A program made the translations under genes and the position numbers. Below, piece by piece: positions 17,211-25,338 of a DNA stretch of 64,000 nt (its first letter is position 1; every line of letters begins with the position of its first letter). The notes beneath the pieces were generated by a model. It was not told the DNA's origin. It did no database searches and was given only the letters and a program-made list of their open reading frames with translations. This stretch comes from QYOJ01 sp964616825. GTDB taxonomy: Bacteria; Bacteroidota; Bacteroidia; Bacteroidales; FEN-979. Location: contig CAZTSX010000001.1 of assembly GCA_964616825.1 (NCBI GenBank), forward strand, positions 186,001 through 250,000, written 5' to 3'.

Positions 17211-18428
17211 TTATAGCCAATCCCGGGTAAGTTTCCGTTCACCAATAAACAATTCATTCGGGGAGTTTGGATCAATCGCCCATTTGATGCGCTCGATTCC
17301 TTCGGTGATATCTTTCACTGATCCGCAGGTGGAGAGCCTCAGGTATCCATCACACCCGAATTCTATACCGGGAACTGTTATCACCCGTACTTTATCAAGC
17401 AGGAAGAGAGCAAGTTCAGTTGAATTTTTATTGTAGTTGCTGAAGTCAACAAAACAATAAAAGGTGCCATCCGGTTTGGTCACACCGAGTCCGGTAAAGG
17501 CATTCAACTGCTCCATCATTACTCTGGTGTTGTTCTCAAGTGTAGTGCAAAGGCTGTCCACACACGATTGGATGCCGTTAATAGCACCGACGGCAGCTGC
17601 CTGTAGAACCACTGAAGGGCCGGAAGTTTGATGACCTTGAATATTGGTCATTACCTCGATCAGCTTTTTATTGGCTACGGCCCAACCAATCCGGAAACCT
17701 GTCATCGCATATTGTTTGGATACACCGTTGACCAGGATGAGTTTAGAATCATCGATACTTCCTTTGAGGTAATCGAAACAATTGGCTGGCTTTTTCCCCC
17801 CGAATACCAGGCGATGGTAGATGTCGTCCATGATAAGGTAAATCCCTTTTTCCTCACAAAATTCTACAATATCGGAGATGAACTGATCAGAGTAGACAAC
17901 GCCGGATGGGTTATTCGGGCTGTTGAGGATAACGGCTTTTGTATAAGGGCCGCATACTTGTTCAATATCCTGTAGTCTGGGATAAAAGGTTCCATCCTCA
18001 GGGTATACGGGAACCGGGACTGCCCCGCACAACTTTACCATTTCCGGGTAACTTACCCAGTAAGGAGCAGGGAAAATCACTTCATCCTGGGGATCAAGTA
18101 TAGCCTGCAGCGCAACCATGATAGCCTGTTTAGCCCCTCCGGAGGCGATGACGTTTTCCGGTGCAACCAAGCGGCCGTAGGTATCCACAGTAAAGCGGAT
18201 AACGGCCTTCTTTAACGCAGGAATCCCATCAGCAGGGGTGTAACGGATATCTCCCGAATTCAATAAACTGGCTGCAGCCATGATAGCGTCTAATGGGGCT
18301 TTGGTTTTTGGTTCTCCACCACCCAGGTGAATGACTGGTTCACCCTTGGCTCTGAGAATGGCAGCTGTTTCGTTCAGTTTAAGCGTTACAGATTCCGCAA
18401 TAGATTTTCCGATAATACTGAAACTCAT
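17211..18428 (-). CDS. PLP-dependent aminotransferase, class I (aspartate aminotransferase-like)
   Basis: 405 aa fold-type I aminotransferase. The PLP lysine lies in VNGVSKQYAMTGFRIGW near residue 236; NSPNNPSG near residue 168 and the C-terminal arginine in YLRLSTCG near residue 367 bind substrate. It resembles the AspC / subgroup Ib enzymes; activity toward aspartate or aromatic amino acids is not certain. It has its own -7 element at 18494-18501 and may drive pckA downstream. Confidence 0.92.
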   Translation of the reverse strand: MSFSIIGKSIAESVTLKLNETAAILRAKGEPVIHLGGGEPKTKAPLDAIMAAASLLNSGDIRYTPADGIPALKKAVIRFTVDTYGRLVAPENVIASGGAKQAIMVALQAILDPQDEVIFPAPYWVSYPEMVKLCGAVPVPVYPEDGTFYPRLQDIEQVCGPYTKAVILNSPNNPSGVVYSDQFISDIVEFCEEKGIYLIMDDIYHRLVFGGKKPANCFDYLKGSIDDSKLILVNGVSKQYAMTGFRIGWAVANKKLIEVMTNIQGHQTSGPSVVLQAAAVGAINGIQSCVDSLCTTLENNTRVMMEQLNAFTGLGVTKPDGTFYCFVDFSNYNKNSTELALFLLDKVRVITVPGIEFGCDGYLRLSTCGSVKDITEGIERIKWAIDPNSPNELFIGERKLTRDWL

Positions 18429-18493
18429 AATCTTTTATCTTTTAAACGTGATAGTTATTCGACAGTAAATGGTAACGATTTTTAAAAAGAGAG

Positions 18494-18501
18494 CAAAGAT
18501 A
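18494..18501 (-). promoter_or_regulatory. -7 element of the aminotransferase gene
   Basis: TATCTTTG on the minus strand, 66 bases before the ATG at 18428; the leader between them is AT-rich. Confidence 0.5.
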
Positions 18502-18571
18502 GATAAAATTTTAAGTATTGCTGCCAGAAAAAAATATGAATTTGTGAAATAATTAACGATGATAAGTTTTG

Positions 18572-18579
18572 TAGATTTG
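18572..18579 (+). promoter_or_regulatory. -7 element of the DUF7935-like gene
   Basis: TAGATTTG matches TAnnTTTG, 17 bases before the ATG at 18596. Confidence 0.5.
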
Positions 18580-18595
18580 TCATAAATACAGCAAT

Positions 18596-19126
18596 ATGGA
18601 TTCGTTTATTTATGACCTGATAAAGATCTTCCTTCAGGCACTTTTTTTTCTGGCAGTAATCTTGATTTCCATCTGGTTCTATTTCAGGATCCGGCAGAAA
18701 AGAGCAGGAGAAGCTTCTTCCGGTCAACCCGAAACAGGAATCAAAAATGAGGTAGTCACAACATTAAAGCTTCAGGCCTGTGAGCGACTGATCCTCTTCC
18801 TCGAACGAATTACACTAAACAGCCTGATCCTTCGTGTACTTACATCTGACATGAAAGTGGCTCATGCTCAGAGTGCAATGATCCGAACAGTAAGAGCGGA
18901 ATTTGAGTACAATCAATCCCAGCAATTATATGTTTCAGCCGCAACCTGGGAGAAGATCCGGAATGCCAAGGAGGAGACGATCCGGCTGATCAATGCGGCC
19001 ACATCAACTCTGAAAGAAGGTGCAACATCACGTGACCTGGCTAGCGCTGTTTTGCAAATCTCTCTCAGCGAGAAGGTGCCGACTGTTGCGATTGCCATTG
19101 AAGCCATTAAGAATGAGATCGAATAG
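18596..19126 (+). CDS. conserved membrane-anchored protein (DUF7935-like)
   Basis: 176 aa. One membrane helix at residues 9-30 is followed by a basic stop-transfer stretch (RIRQKRAGE) and a cytoplasmic helical part with ACERLILFLERI and NAKEETIRLINAAT. It resembles an uncharacterised family widespread in Bacteroidetes. The last bases overlap the next gene. Function unknown. Confidence 0.75.
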   Translation: MDSFIYDLIKIFLQALFFLAVILISIWFYFRIRQKRAGEASSGQPETGIKNEVVTTLKLQACERLILFLERITLNSLILRVLTSDMKVAHAQSAMIRTVRAEFEYNQSQQLYVSAATWEKIRNAKEETIRLINAATSTLKEGATSRDLASAVLQISLSEKVPTVAIAIEAIKNEIE

Positions 19127-19355
19127 CAAGATATTCCGTTGGATGCTGGTCGGGATTGTGCTTCTGGGTACAATGATCTCAGCAAGCTCTTGCCGAAAAT
19201 GCCGGGAATGCACAGCTACCTCGTGGGATGGATATGAGATTGCGGTGAAAAAACAGTGTGTCTCCGGATCAGATGGGTCCTATGTACTTAATGAGTTCGA
19301 AGAGGATTTCCGGGAATTGTATTCAACCTATCTTGTAACCTGCAAAGATCAGTAA
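19113..19355 (+). CDS. small putative lipoprotein
   Basis: 80 aa from the ATG at 19113, overlapping the upstream stop by 14 bases. Residues 1-26 are a lipoprotein signal (ISASSC, lipidated Cys), followed by RKCRECTATSWDGYEIAVKK; the CxxC-rich head and the compact length are like other short Bacteroidetes lipoproteins. Translational coupling links it to the membrane protein upstream. Convergent with alaS. Function unknown. Confidence 0.75.
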   Translation: MRSNSKIFRWMLVGIVLLGTMISASSCRKCRECTATSWDGYEIAVKKQCVSGSDGSYVLNEFEEDFRELYSTYLVTCKDQ

Positions 19356-19362
19356 AAGGACA

Positions 19363-22032
19363 TCACACCATTTCAGCAGCATTTTTCAATAATTTTGGGA
19401 TCCCGGCAGGATTTTTCCCACCAGCAGTGGCAATGTGGGCCTGGCCACCACCACCACCTTCAATATCTTTGGCAAGAACCCGAATAATCTGCCCGGCGTT
19501 CAGCTTTTTCTTCTCTACAAGGGAATCCGATAACGCCACAACCAGGTTAACTTTCCCGTTGGATTCGGCAGCCATAACAAGGAACAAATCCGGGATTTCA
19601 TCACGCATTTCGAATGCGAGGCTTTTCATCGCATTCATATCAAGATCTACTTTTGCTCCAAGGAAAGAAATTCCATGAATCTCTTTCACCGCTCTCTTCA
19701 GCTCTTCTTTTACCAGTGTCTGATTGAGTTTTTCAGATTCACCAGCAACTTTTTTTAGTTGCAGATTCTCTTCCTGGAGACGTTGCAATCCACGAAGAAT
19801 ATCCTTTGGGTTTTTCAGGACATCAGAAATCCGGGAGAGCAGATGTTCGTTCTCATACATCAGATTCTCCGCTTTCGCTCCGGTGATCGCTTCCACTCGT
19901 CGAATTCCGGTAGCGATGGCGGTTTCAGAGAGGATCCTGAAAAGCCCGATCTGACCAGTTGCGGATACATGAGTTCCTCCACAAAGTTCGGTGGAGAAAT
20001 CCTCTCCGAGACGAATGACTCTGACTTGTTCTCCGTACTTCTCTCCAAAAAGAGCGATAGCCCCCATCTCCTGCGCTTGTTCAGGTGTGATAGCCCTCTC
20101 CTCGTGCAGCGGGATGTTCTCCCGGACTTTTTGATTTACCAGCCGTTCTACCTTTTCGATCTCCTCGTCAGTCATCTTCGAGAAGTGGATGAAGTCGAAC
20201 CGAAGCCTGTTCTCATCAACAAACGATCCTTTCTGTTCGACATGACTCCCCAGCACCTGTCTTAATGCTGCATGTAGCAGATGTGTTGCCGAGTGATTAT
20301 CTGCTGTAAGCATTCGTTTTTTTTCATCAACCTGAGCTTTAATCATCCCGGCAGGATCGGTAAAGAGTGTTTTCGTCAGATGGGTGATCAGCTCATTTTC
20401 CCTGATGGTATTGATGATCTCCAGTTTCTCTTCACCTTTGATGAGCCAGCCTTTGTCTCCAACCTGTCCACCCGATTCAGCATAAAATGGTGTTTCAGCC
20501 AGTACAATTTGATAGAGCTCATCTTCATTGGTTTTTACACTTCTGTACTGGGAAATAGTTGTTTCACAGGACAACGAGTCATATCCAATAAATGTAGTCA
20601 TACCTGCATTCGTATCGAGAATAGTCCAATCAGAAGTATCTGTTGTCGATGCTTTCCGGGAGCGTGCTTTCTGTTCTTCCATCCCTTTATGGAAGCCCTC
20701 CATGTCAACTGTCCAGCCAATCTCCCGGGCCATGAGCTCGGTTAGGTCGACAGGGAATCCATAGGTGTCGTAGAGTTCGAAGGCGAAAGAGCCTTCAATG
20801 ATGTTGGATGTTGGATCCTTCTTACCGATATCTTGCCCCTTCCCCTTCAGGGGAGGGGGTTGGGGGAGGGGTGAGTCAACATATTGCTGGAACTTCTGAA
20901 TCCCTTGTTCCAGGGTTCGTGAAAACGAGATCTCCTCTTCACGGATAACGCTTTCAATTAGTTGTTTCTGCGCCTTCAATTCCGGGAATGCATCTCCCAT
21001 CTGGTGGACGAGGACAGGAATCAGTTCAAATATAAATGGTTCATGAAAATTCAGAAAGACATATCCGTAACGAACTGCTCTGCGCAAAATCCTTCGGATC
21101 ACGTAGCCAGCTTTGTTATTAGAGGGCAACTGGCCATCGGCAATGGCAAAAGCGATGGCACGGAGATGATCTGCAACAACCCGCATAGCAATATCGGTTT
21201 TAGGTTCCGTGCCATATGGGATTGTTGATCTAGTTGCAATGGCTTGAATGAGCGGCTGGAACAGATCCGTGTCGTAATTCGATGTGTTGCCTTGAAGTAC
21301 CATACAGAGTCGTTCAAAGCCCATTCCCGTATCGATATGTTTGGAGGGAAGAGGAGCCAGTTTCCCATCCACTTGGCGGTTGAATTCGATAAAGACCAGG
21401 TTCCATAACTCAATTACAAGAGGGTCTTCTTTGTTAACAAGCTCTCTCCCGGCAACCAGATCCCTCTCTTTATTGTCACGGAGATCGACATGAATCTCAG
21501 AACAGGGGCCACAAGGACCTGTCTCTCCCATCTCCCAGAAGTTATCCTTTTTGGATCCAAAGAGGATCTGTTCTTCAGGAATGATTTCTTTCCAGTATGT
21601 ATATGCTTCAATATCTTTTCCGAGTCCGTTGGATTTATCTCCTTCAAATACAGTTACATAAATGCGAGACTTATCGATTTTGTAGACTTCTGTAAGCAGC
21701 TCCCATCCCCATTCGATCGCCTCTTTCTTGAAATAATCACCAAACGACCAGTTGCCAAACATCTCAAACATCGTATGATGATAGGTGTCGTGTCCAACCT
21801 CTTCCAGGTCATTATGTTTTCCGGAAACTCTCAGGCATTTTTGTGTATCGGCTATCCGTTTGGACTTCCCATCTTTGTTCCCCAGAAAAATATCCTTGAA
21901 CTGATTCATCCCGGCATTGGTAAACATAAGCGTTGGATCGTTTTTGACTACCATAGGAGCACTGGGAACGATATGATGTTGCTTCGATCTGAAAAAGTCG
22001 AGAAAGATTTGCCGTATTGTGGATGAGTCCAT
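19363..22032 (-). CDS. alaS: alanine--tRNA ligase
   Basis: Charges tRNA-Ala and edits mischarged Ser and Gly. 889 aa. Class II core at the N terminus (DSSTIRQIFLDFF, TNAGMNQFKDIFLG), editing site HSATHLLHAAL near residue 581 with CGGTHV near residue 683, and the C-terminal C-Ala domain with EGGGGGQAHIATAGGKNP. Residues about 386-400 (SPLPQPPPLKGKG) are not family sequence: they are encoded by a fragment of the palindromic repeat, inserted in frame between the catalytic core and the conserved IEGSFAFELYDTYGFP. Confidence 0.97.
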   Translation of the reverse strand: MDSSTIRQIFLDFFRSKQHHIVPSAPMVVKNDPTLMFTNAGMNQFKDIFLGNKDGKSKRIADTQKCLRVSGKHNDLEEVGHDTYHHTMFEMFGNWSFGDYFKKEAIEWGWELLTEVYKIDKSRIYVTVFEGDKSNGLGKDIEAYTYWKEIIPEEQILFGSKKDNFWEMGETGPCGPCSEIHVDLRDNKERDLVAGRELVNKEDPLVIELWNLVFIEFNRQVDGKLAPLPSKHIDTGMGFERLCMVLQGNTSNYDTDLFQPLIQAIATRSTIPYGTEPKTDIAMRVVADHLRAIAFAIADGQLPSNNKAGYVIRRILRRAVRYGYVFLNFHEPFIFELIPVLVHQMGDAFPELKAQKQLIESVIREEEISFSRTLEQGIQKFQQYVDSPLPQPPPLKGKGQDIGKKDPTSNIIEGSFAFELYDTYGFPVDLTELMAREIGWTVDMEGFHKGMEEQKARSRKASTTDTSDWTILDTNAGMTTFIGYDSLSCETTISQYRSVKTNEDELYQIVLAETPFYAESGGQVGDKGWLIKGEEKLEIINTIRENELITHLTKTLFTDPAGMIKAQVDEKKRMLTADNHSATHLLHAALRQVLGSHVEQKGSFVDENRLRFDFIHFSKMTDEEIEKVERLVNQKVRENIPLHEERAITPEQAQEMGAIALFGEKYGEQVRVIRLGEDFSTELCGGTHVSATGQIGLFRILSETAIATGIRRVEAITGAKAENLMYENEHLLSRISDVLKNPKDILRGLQRLQEENLQLKKVAGESEKLNQTLVKEELKRAVKEIHGISFLGAKVDLDMNAMKSLAFEMRDEIPDLFLVMAAESNGKVNLVVALSDSLVEKKKLNAGQIIRVLAKDIEGGGGGQAHIATAGGKNPAGIPKLLKNAAEMV
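20835..20874. repeat. palindromic repeat fragment inside alaS
   Basis: CCCCTTCCCCTTCAGGGG followed by GGGTTGGGGGAGGGG. It is G/C-biased, contrasts with the flanking codons, and is translated as a Pro-rich insertion. The same motif pair follows the palindrome in nadE (26385-26422). Confidence 0.8.
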
Positions 22033-22113
22033 GTAATATAAAGATTAGCAGGAGGTTAACTAACGTTAACAAAAAATCAACTGGAAAACAGATGACAAAG
22101 TTAATTATTTACT

Positions 22114-22121
22114 TAATTTTG
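22114..22121 (+). promoter_or_regulatory. -7 element of the M23 peptidase gene
   Basis: TAATTTTG matches TAnnTTTG, 46 bases before the ATG at 22168. Confidence 0.5.
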
Positions 22122-22167
22122 CACATGTTAGCCCCATTGTTTTAAATGATTCTTCACTTCTTTGTCA

Positions 22168-23139
22168 ATGAGCAAGGTTAAATACCGTTTCGATAAACAC
22201 TCGTTAACATTTGACAAAGTTCAGACAACCTTAAAGAAGAGGTTGATTGTCTTCCTGTCTCATTTTAGTACAGCACTGGTTTTTGCTGCTGTGATCCTTA
22301 TCGTGGCTTACAATTTCGTTGATTCACCAAAAGAGAAAGCCCAAAAAAGAGAAATCGCTCATTTGCAACTTCAGTATGAGATCGTGAATGATCAACTGGA
22401 TAAATTCACCACTGTCCTGAAAGATCTTCAAGCGAGAGATGATAATATTTACCGGGTTATTTTTGAAGCTGAGCCCATTCCCTCATCTGTGCGGGAAGTC
22501 GGTATTGGTGGTATCGACAGGTATGAGCGGCTGAAAGGGTACACCAATTCCGAGATCATGGTCGAGACACATAAAAAGATGGACAGGATCATGGGGCAGC
22601 TCTATGTTCAGTCAAAGTCGTTGGATGAGGTCTTTTCAATGGCCATGAATAAAGAGAAGATGCTGGCCAGCATTCCAGCCATTCAGCCTGTCAACAATAA
22701 AGATCTGACACGGATCGCTTCGTATTATGGGTATCGTATGGATCCTTTCTATAAAGTGAAGAAGTTCCACGAGGGGGTTGATTTTACTGCTCCGCTTGGG
22801 ACTGAGGTTTATGCAACTGGAAATGGAGTGGTTACAAAGTCAAAAAGAAGCAGAGGAGGATATGGCAGGCATATAATTGTGGATCATGGATACAGCTATT
22901 CTACAATGTATGCACATCTGTCCACCTCTCTGGTCAAACGCGGAGAAAAGGTCAAACGCGGACAGTTGATCGGATATATTGGCAGTACCGGCAAGTCAAC
23001 GGCACCACATTTGCATTATGAAGTACGGAAAAATAACCGAGCCGTGAATCCGATCTATTTCTTTTACAACGATATCACACCAAAACAGTTTGAGCTAATG
23101 CTCGAACTCTCCGCCCGTCCTTCGCAATCCATGGATTAA
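22168..23139 (+). CDS. M23 family metallopeptidase (LytM domain)
   Basis: Cell-wall endopeptidase of the periplasm, 323 aa from ATG 22168 (MSKVKYRFDKHS). One membrane helix near residues 33-52, a coiled-coil segment near residues 60-90, then the LytM domain in the last 125 residues with zinc ligands in HEGVDF and HLHYE. Membrane anchor, coiled coil and LytM together are the form seen in Bacteroidetes next to alaS and a MerR gene. It may cut peptide cross-links during growth or division; all zinc ligands are present, so it should be active rather than an EnvC-like activator. Confidence 0.92.
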   Translation: MSKVKYRFDKHSLTFDKVQTTLKKRLIVFLSHFSTALVFAAVILIVAYNFVDSPKEKAQKREIAHLQLQYEIVNDQLDKFTTVLKDLQARDDNIYRVIFEAEPIPSSVREVGIGGIDRYERLKGYTNSEIMVETHKKMDRIMGQLYVQSKSLDEVFSMAMNKEKMLASIPAIQPVNNKDLTRIASYYGYRMDPFYKVKKFHEGVDFTAPLGTEVYATGNGVVTKSKRSRGGYGRHIIVDHGYSYSTMYAHLSTSLVKRGEKVKRGQLIGYIGSTGKSTAPHLHYEVRKNNRAVNPIYFFYNDITPKQFELMLELSARPSQSMD

Positions 23140-23153
23140 CAGGCATCATTCAA

Positions 23154-23489
23154 ATGCTTAAGCCCGAGAAGAAAATAGAGAAATTGTACTATTCTATTGG
23201 AGAAGTGGCGGAGCTCTTTGAGGTCAATGCCTCCTTGATCCGATATTGGGAGAAGGAGTTCAACATCCTGAAGCCCAGGAAAAACAAGAAGGGGAACAGG
23301 CAGTTTACCCGAGAGGACCTGGATGACCTCCGGGTTATTTACCACCTGGTTAAGGAGCGTGGATATACCCTTCAGGGAGCAAAAGAGAAGATCCGTCAAA
23401 ACAGAGATGACCTCGCCAGAAATGTTGAGATCGTAGATACGCTGACCCACCTGAAAGAGTTTTTGCTTGAATTGAAGAAAGACCTGTAA
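23154..23489 (+). CDS. MerR family transcriptional regulator
   Basis: 111 aa. The winged helix-turn-helix is at residues 9-75: YSIGEVAELFEVNASLIRYW then KPRKNKKGNRQFTREDLDDL. The short C-terminal helix has no Cys ligands, so it is not a metal sensor. It lies 14 bases after the M23 gene and is probably in the same transcript. Targets unknown. Confidence 0.9.
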   Translation: MLKPEKKIEKLYYSIGEVAELFEVNASLIRYWEKEFNILKPRKNKKGNRQFTREDLDDLRVIYHLVKERGYTLQGAKEKIRQNRDDLARNVEIVDTLTHLKEFLLELKKDL

Positions 23490-23494
23490 TTGTT

Positions 23495-23833
23495 TTGAAG
23501 GACTCCTTTTTTGAATCAGTATACCATGTCGTCAGGCAGATTCCATATGGCCGGGTAACTTCATATGGAGCGATAGCAGAATACCTGGGTAGCCGTGGTT
23601 CCGCACGAATGGTAGGATGGGCGATGAACTCTTCACACACACAAGAGATAAATGTCCCGGCTCATCGAGTCGTAAACCGGATCGGCTTGCTGACCGGGAA
23701 ACGACATTTTGGCGGTCCTGATATTATGGAACAGTTGTTGACCAGTGAGGGAATTACCGTGGAGAATGATAGAATTGTCGATTTTGACAAACATTTCTGG
23801 AATCCAATGAAGGAACTACGAACTACGATTTAA
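23495..23833 (+). CDS. alkyltransferase-like protein (MGMT family, no active-site Cys)
   Basis: 112 aa from a TTG at 23495. It has the DNA-binding domain of O6-alkylguanine DNA methyltransferases (IPYGRVTSYGAIAEYLGSRG, recognition helix with ARMVGWAM), but the PCHR active site reads PAHRVVNR: the acceptor Cys is Ala. Proteins of this kind (ATL) bind alkylated guanine without repairing it and pass the lesion to nucleotide excision repair; that role is inferred. The C terminus LRTTI is encoded by a 7-base repeat (AACTACG). Only 5 bases separate it from the MerR gene. Confidence 0.88.
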   Translation: MKDSFFESVYHVVRQIPYGRVTSYGAIAEYLGSRGSARMVGWAMNSSHTQEINVPAHRVVNRIGLLTGKRHFGGPDIMEQLLTSEGITVENDRIVDFDKHFWNPMKELRTTI

Positions 23834-23876
23834 GAATGACGAATTTATTTTCCAATTTCTAATTTCTAATTTCCAA
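23814..23876. repeat. two short 7-base tandem repeats
   Basis: AACTACG twice at 23814-23827, reading into the end of the ATL gene, and TTTCTAA / TTTCCAA units at 23852-23876 just before the mrp start codon. Confidence 0.65.
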
Positions 23877-23881
23877 CAACT

Positions 23882-24967
23882 ATGAAATTAACTAAAGATA
23901 ACGTATTGGCTGCTCTGGGGCATGTCATGGACCCGGATCTTGGAAAAGACCTGGTATCATTGAACATGATCGATGATATCCAGATCCAGGGAAAGAAAAT
24001 CTCTTTCAAGCTTGTATTAACAACTCCTGCCTGTCCATTAAAGAATGAGCTTCGCCAGGCTTGCATCGATGAGATCCACCGGCACATCGGGAAAGATCTT
24101 GATGTGGAAGTTGAGCTCACTTCACAGGTGACCACACGGCGAAAGGAGACAGATGAAGTATTGAAAAATGTGAAGAATATCATTGCTGTCGGATCGGGAA
24201 AGGGAGGCGTAGGGAAATCGACAGTTGCGGTGAACCTGGCCGTTGCCCTGGCTAGAGCAGGCGCCCGTGTTGGATTGATCGATGCCGACATTTACGGCCC
24301 TTCAATTCCTATCATGTTTGGTCTTGTCGGCCATCGCCCTGCCGGGGAAGGGAAAGATGGAAAGATGGTTATTAAACCGGTAGAAAAATTTGGATTGAAG
24401 CTGATATCAATCGGTTTTTTTGTTGATCAATCGAAAGCGTTAGTCTGGCGTGGGCCAATGGCTTCCACAGCTCTCCGGCAGCTATTTATTGATGTGGTGT
24501 GGGGTGAACTGGATTACCTGGTGATAGATCTTCCACCGGGTACAGGAGATATCCCGCTCACACTGGTTCAGGATTTTCCGGTAACCGGATCGATCATTGT
24601 CAGCACCCCTCAGAAATTAGCTCTGGCTGACGTTCGGAAAGCAGCCGATATGTTCATGAACGATAAAATCCGGATACCTATACTGGGCCTGGTGGAGAAT
24701 ATGTCCTATTTCATTCCACCGGATGAGCCGGAGAAAAGATATTATATTTTCGGTAAGGATGGAGGCATGACCTTCTCAGATGAACTGAATATTAACTTCC
24801 TGGGTCAGATTCCGATCGTGCCTGAGATCACCGAGTCGGGTGACACAGGCACACCTGTTGCAACCGATCCTGGCAAGCCTGTGACTGCCGCTTTCGACAA
24901 ACTGGCATCGAATGTTGCACAGCAGGTAGCAATCACCAATGCTATCCGGGAAACATTTGAAAAATAA
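23882..24967 (+). CDS. Mrp/NBP35-family iron-sulfur cluster carrier ATPase
   Basis: 361 aa. Residues 1-95 form a MIP18/DUF59 domain, followed by the deviant Walker A GSGKGGVGKSTVAVNLA near residue 102 and Walker B VIDLPPG near residue 218. It is thought to carry Fe-S clusters to apo-proteins. The C-terminal CxxC of enterobacterial Mrp is absent: after NMSYF the sequence is IPPDEPEKRYYIFGKDGG, as I recall for Bacteroidetes homologues. The NifU-type gene that follows after 88 bases supports the Fe-S role. Confidence 0.93.
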   Translation: MKLTKDNVLAALGHVMDPDLGKDLVSLNMIDDIQIQGKKISFKLVLTTPACPLKNELRQACIDEIHRHIGKDLDVEVELTSQVTTRRKETDEVLKNVKNIIAVGSGKGGVGKSTVAVNLAVALARAGARVGLIDADIYGPSIPIMFGLVGHRPAGEGKDGKMVIKPVEKFGLKLISIGFFVDQSKALVWRGPMASTALRQLFIDVVWGELDYLVIDLPPGTGDIPLTLVQDFPVTGSIIVSTPQKLALADVRKAADMFMNDKIRIPILGLVENMSYFIPPDEPEKRYYIFGKDGGMTFSDELNINFLGQIPIVPEITESGDTGTPVATDPGKPVTAAFDKLASNVAQQVAITNAIRETFEK

Positions 24968-25012
24968 CGAAAAGCGAATTTCGAAACGCGAAAAGCGAAT
25001 TTCGAGATTCGA
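24968..25012. repeat. tandem repeat between mrp and the NifU gene
   Basis: Two near copies of CGAAAAGCGAATTTCGAAAC; each contains the small palindrome CGAAnnnTTCG-like core. It is placed between the mrp stop and the next promoter. Confidence 0.6.
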
Positions 25013-25025
25013 CCAAGGTTTTTAT

Positions 25026-25033
25026 TAATTTTG
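25026..25033 (+). promoter_or_regulatory. -7 element of the NifU-type gene
   Basis: TAATTTTG matches TAnnTTTG, 22 bases before the ATG at 25056. Confidence 0.5.
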
Positions 25034-25055
25034 TGCCCTAAAGAAATAGATTACT

Positions 25056-25301
25056 ATGTCAACAAAAGAAGAACTCGAGAAGAAAGTCGCAAATGTTCTG
25101 GAACAGATACGTCCTTATCTACAAGCAGATGGCGGAGATGTAGAATTCGTCGAATTGTCGGATGATCATGTTGTTAAAGTTCGTTTAACCGGTATGTGCG
25201 GCAATTGTCCTCACAGCCAGATGACCCTGAAAAACGGCATTGAGACTGCCATGATAAAAGCCGTTCCGGAAATCAAATCTGTAGAATCCGCCATCCAATA
25301 G
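25056..25301 (+). CDS. NifU-like (NFU domain) Fe-S scaffold protein
   Basis: 81 aa, a stand-alone NFU domain. DGGDVEFVEL near residue 26 and the cluster-binding CxxC in GMCGNCPHSQMTLKNGIE near residue 48 are intact. It holds or delivers a 4Fe-4S cluster. It follows the mrp ATPase and is convergent with nadE. Confidence 0.94.
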   Translation: MSTKEELEKKVANVLEQIRPYLQADGGDVEFVELSDDHVVKVRLTGMCGNCPHSQMTLKNGIETAMIKAVPEIKSVESAIQ

Positions 25302-25338
25302 GAGTGATCGGCCCTGTCGCCCCACTGGGATAGGCCCA

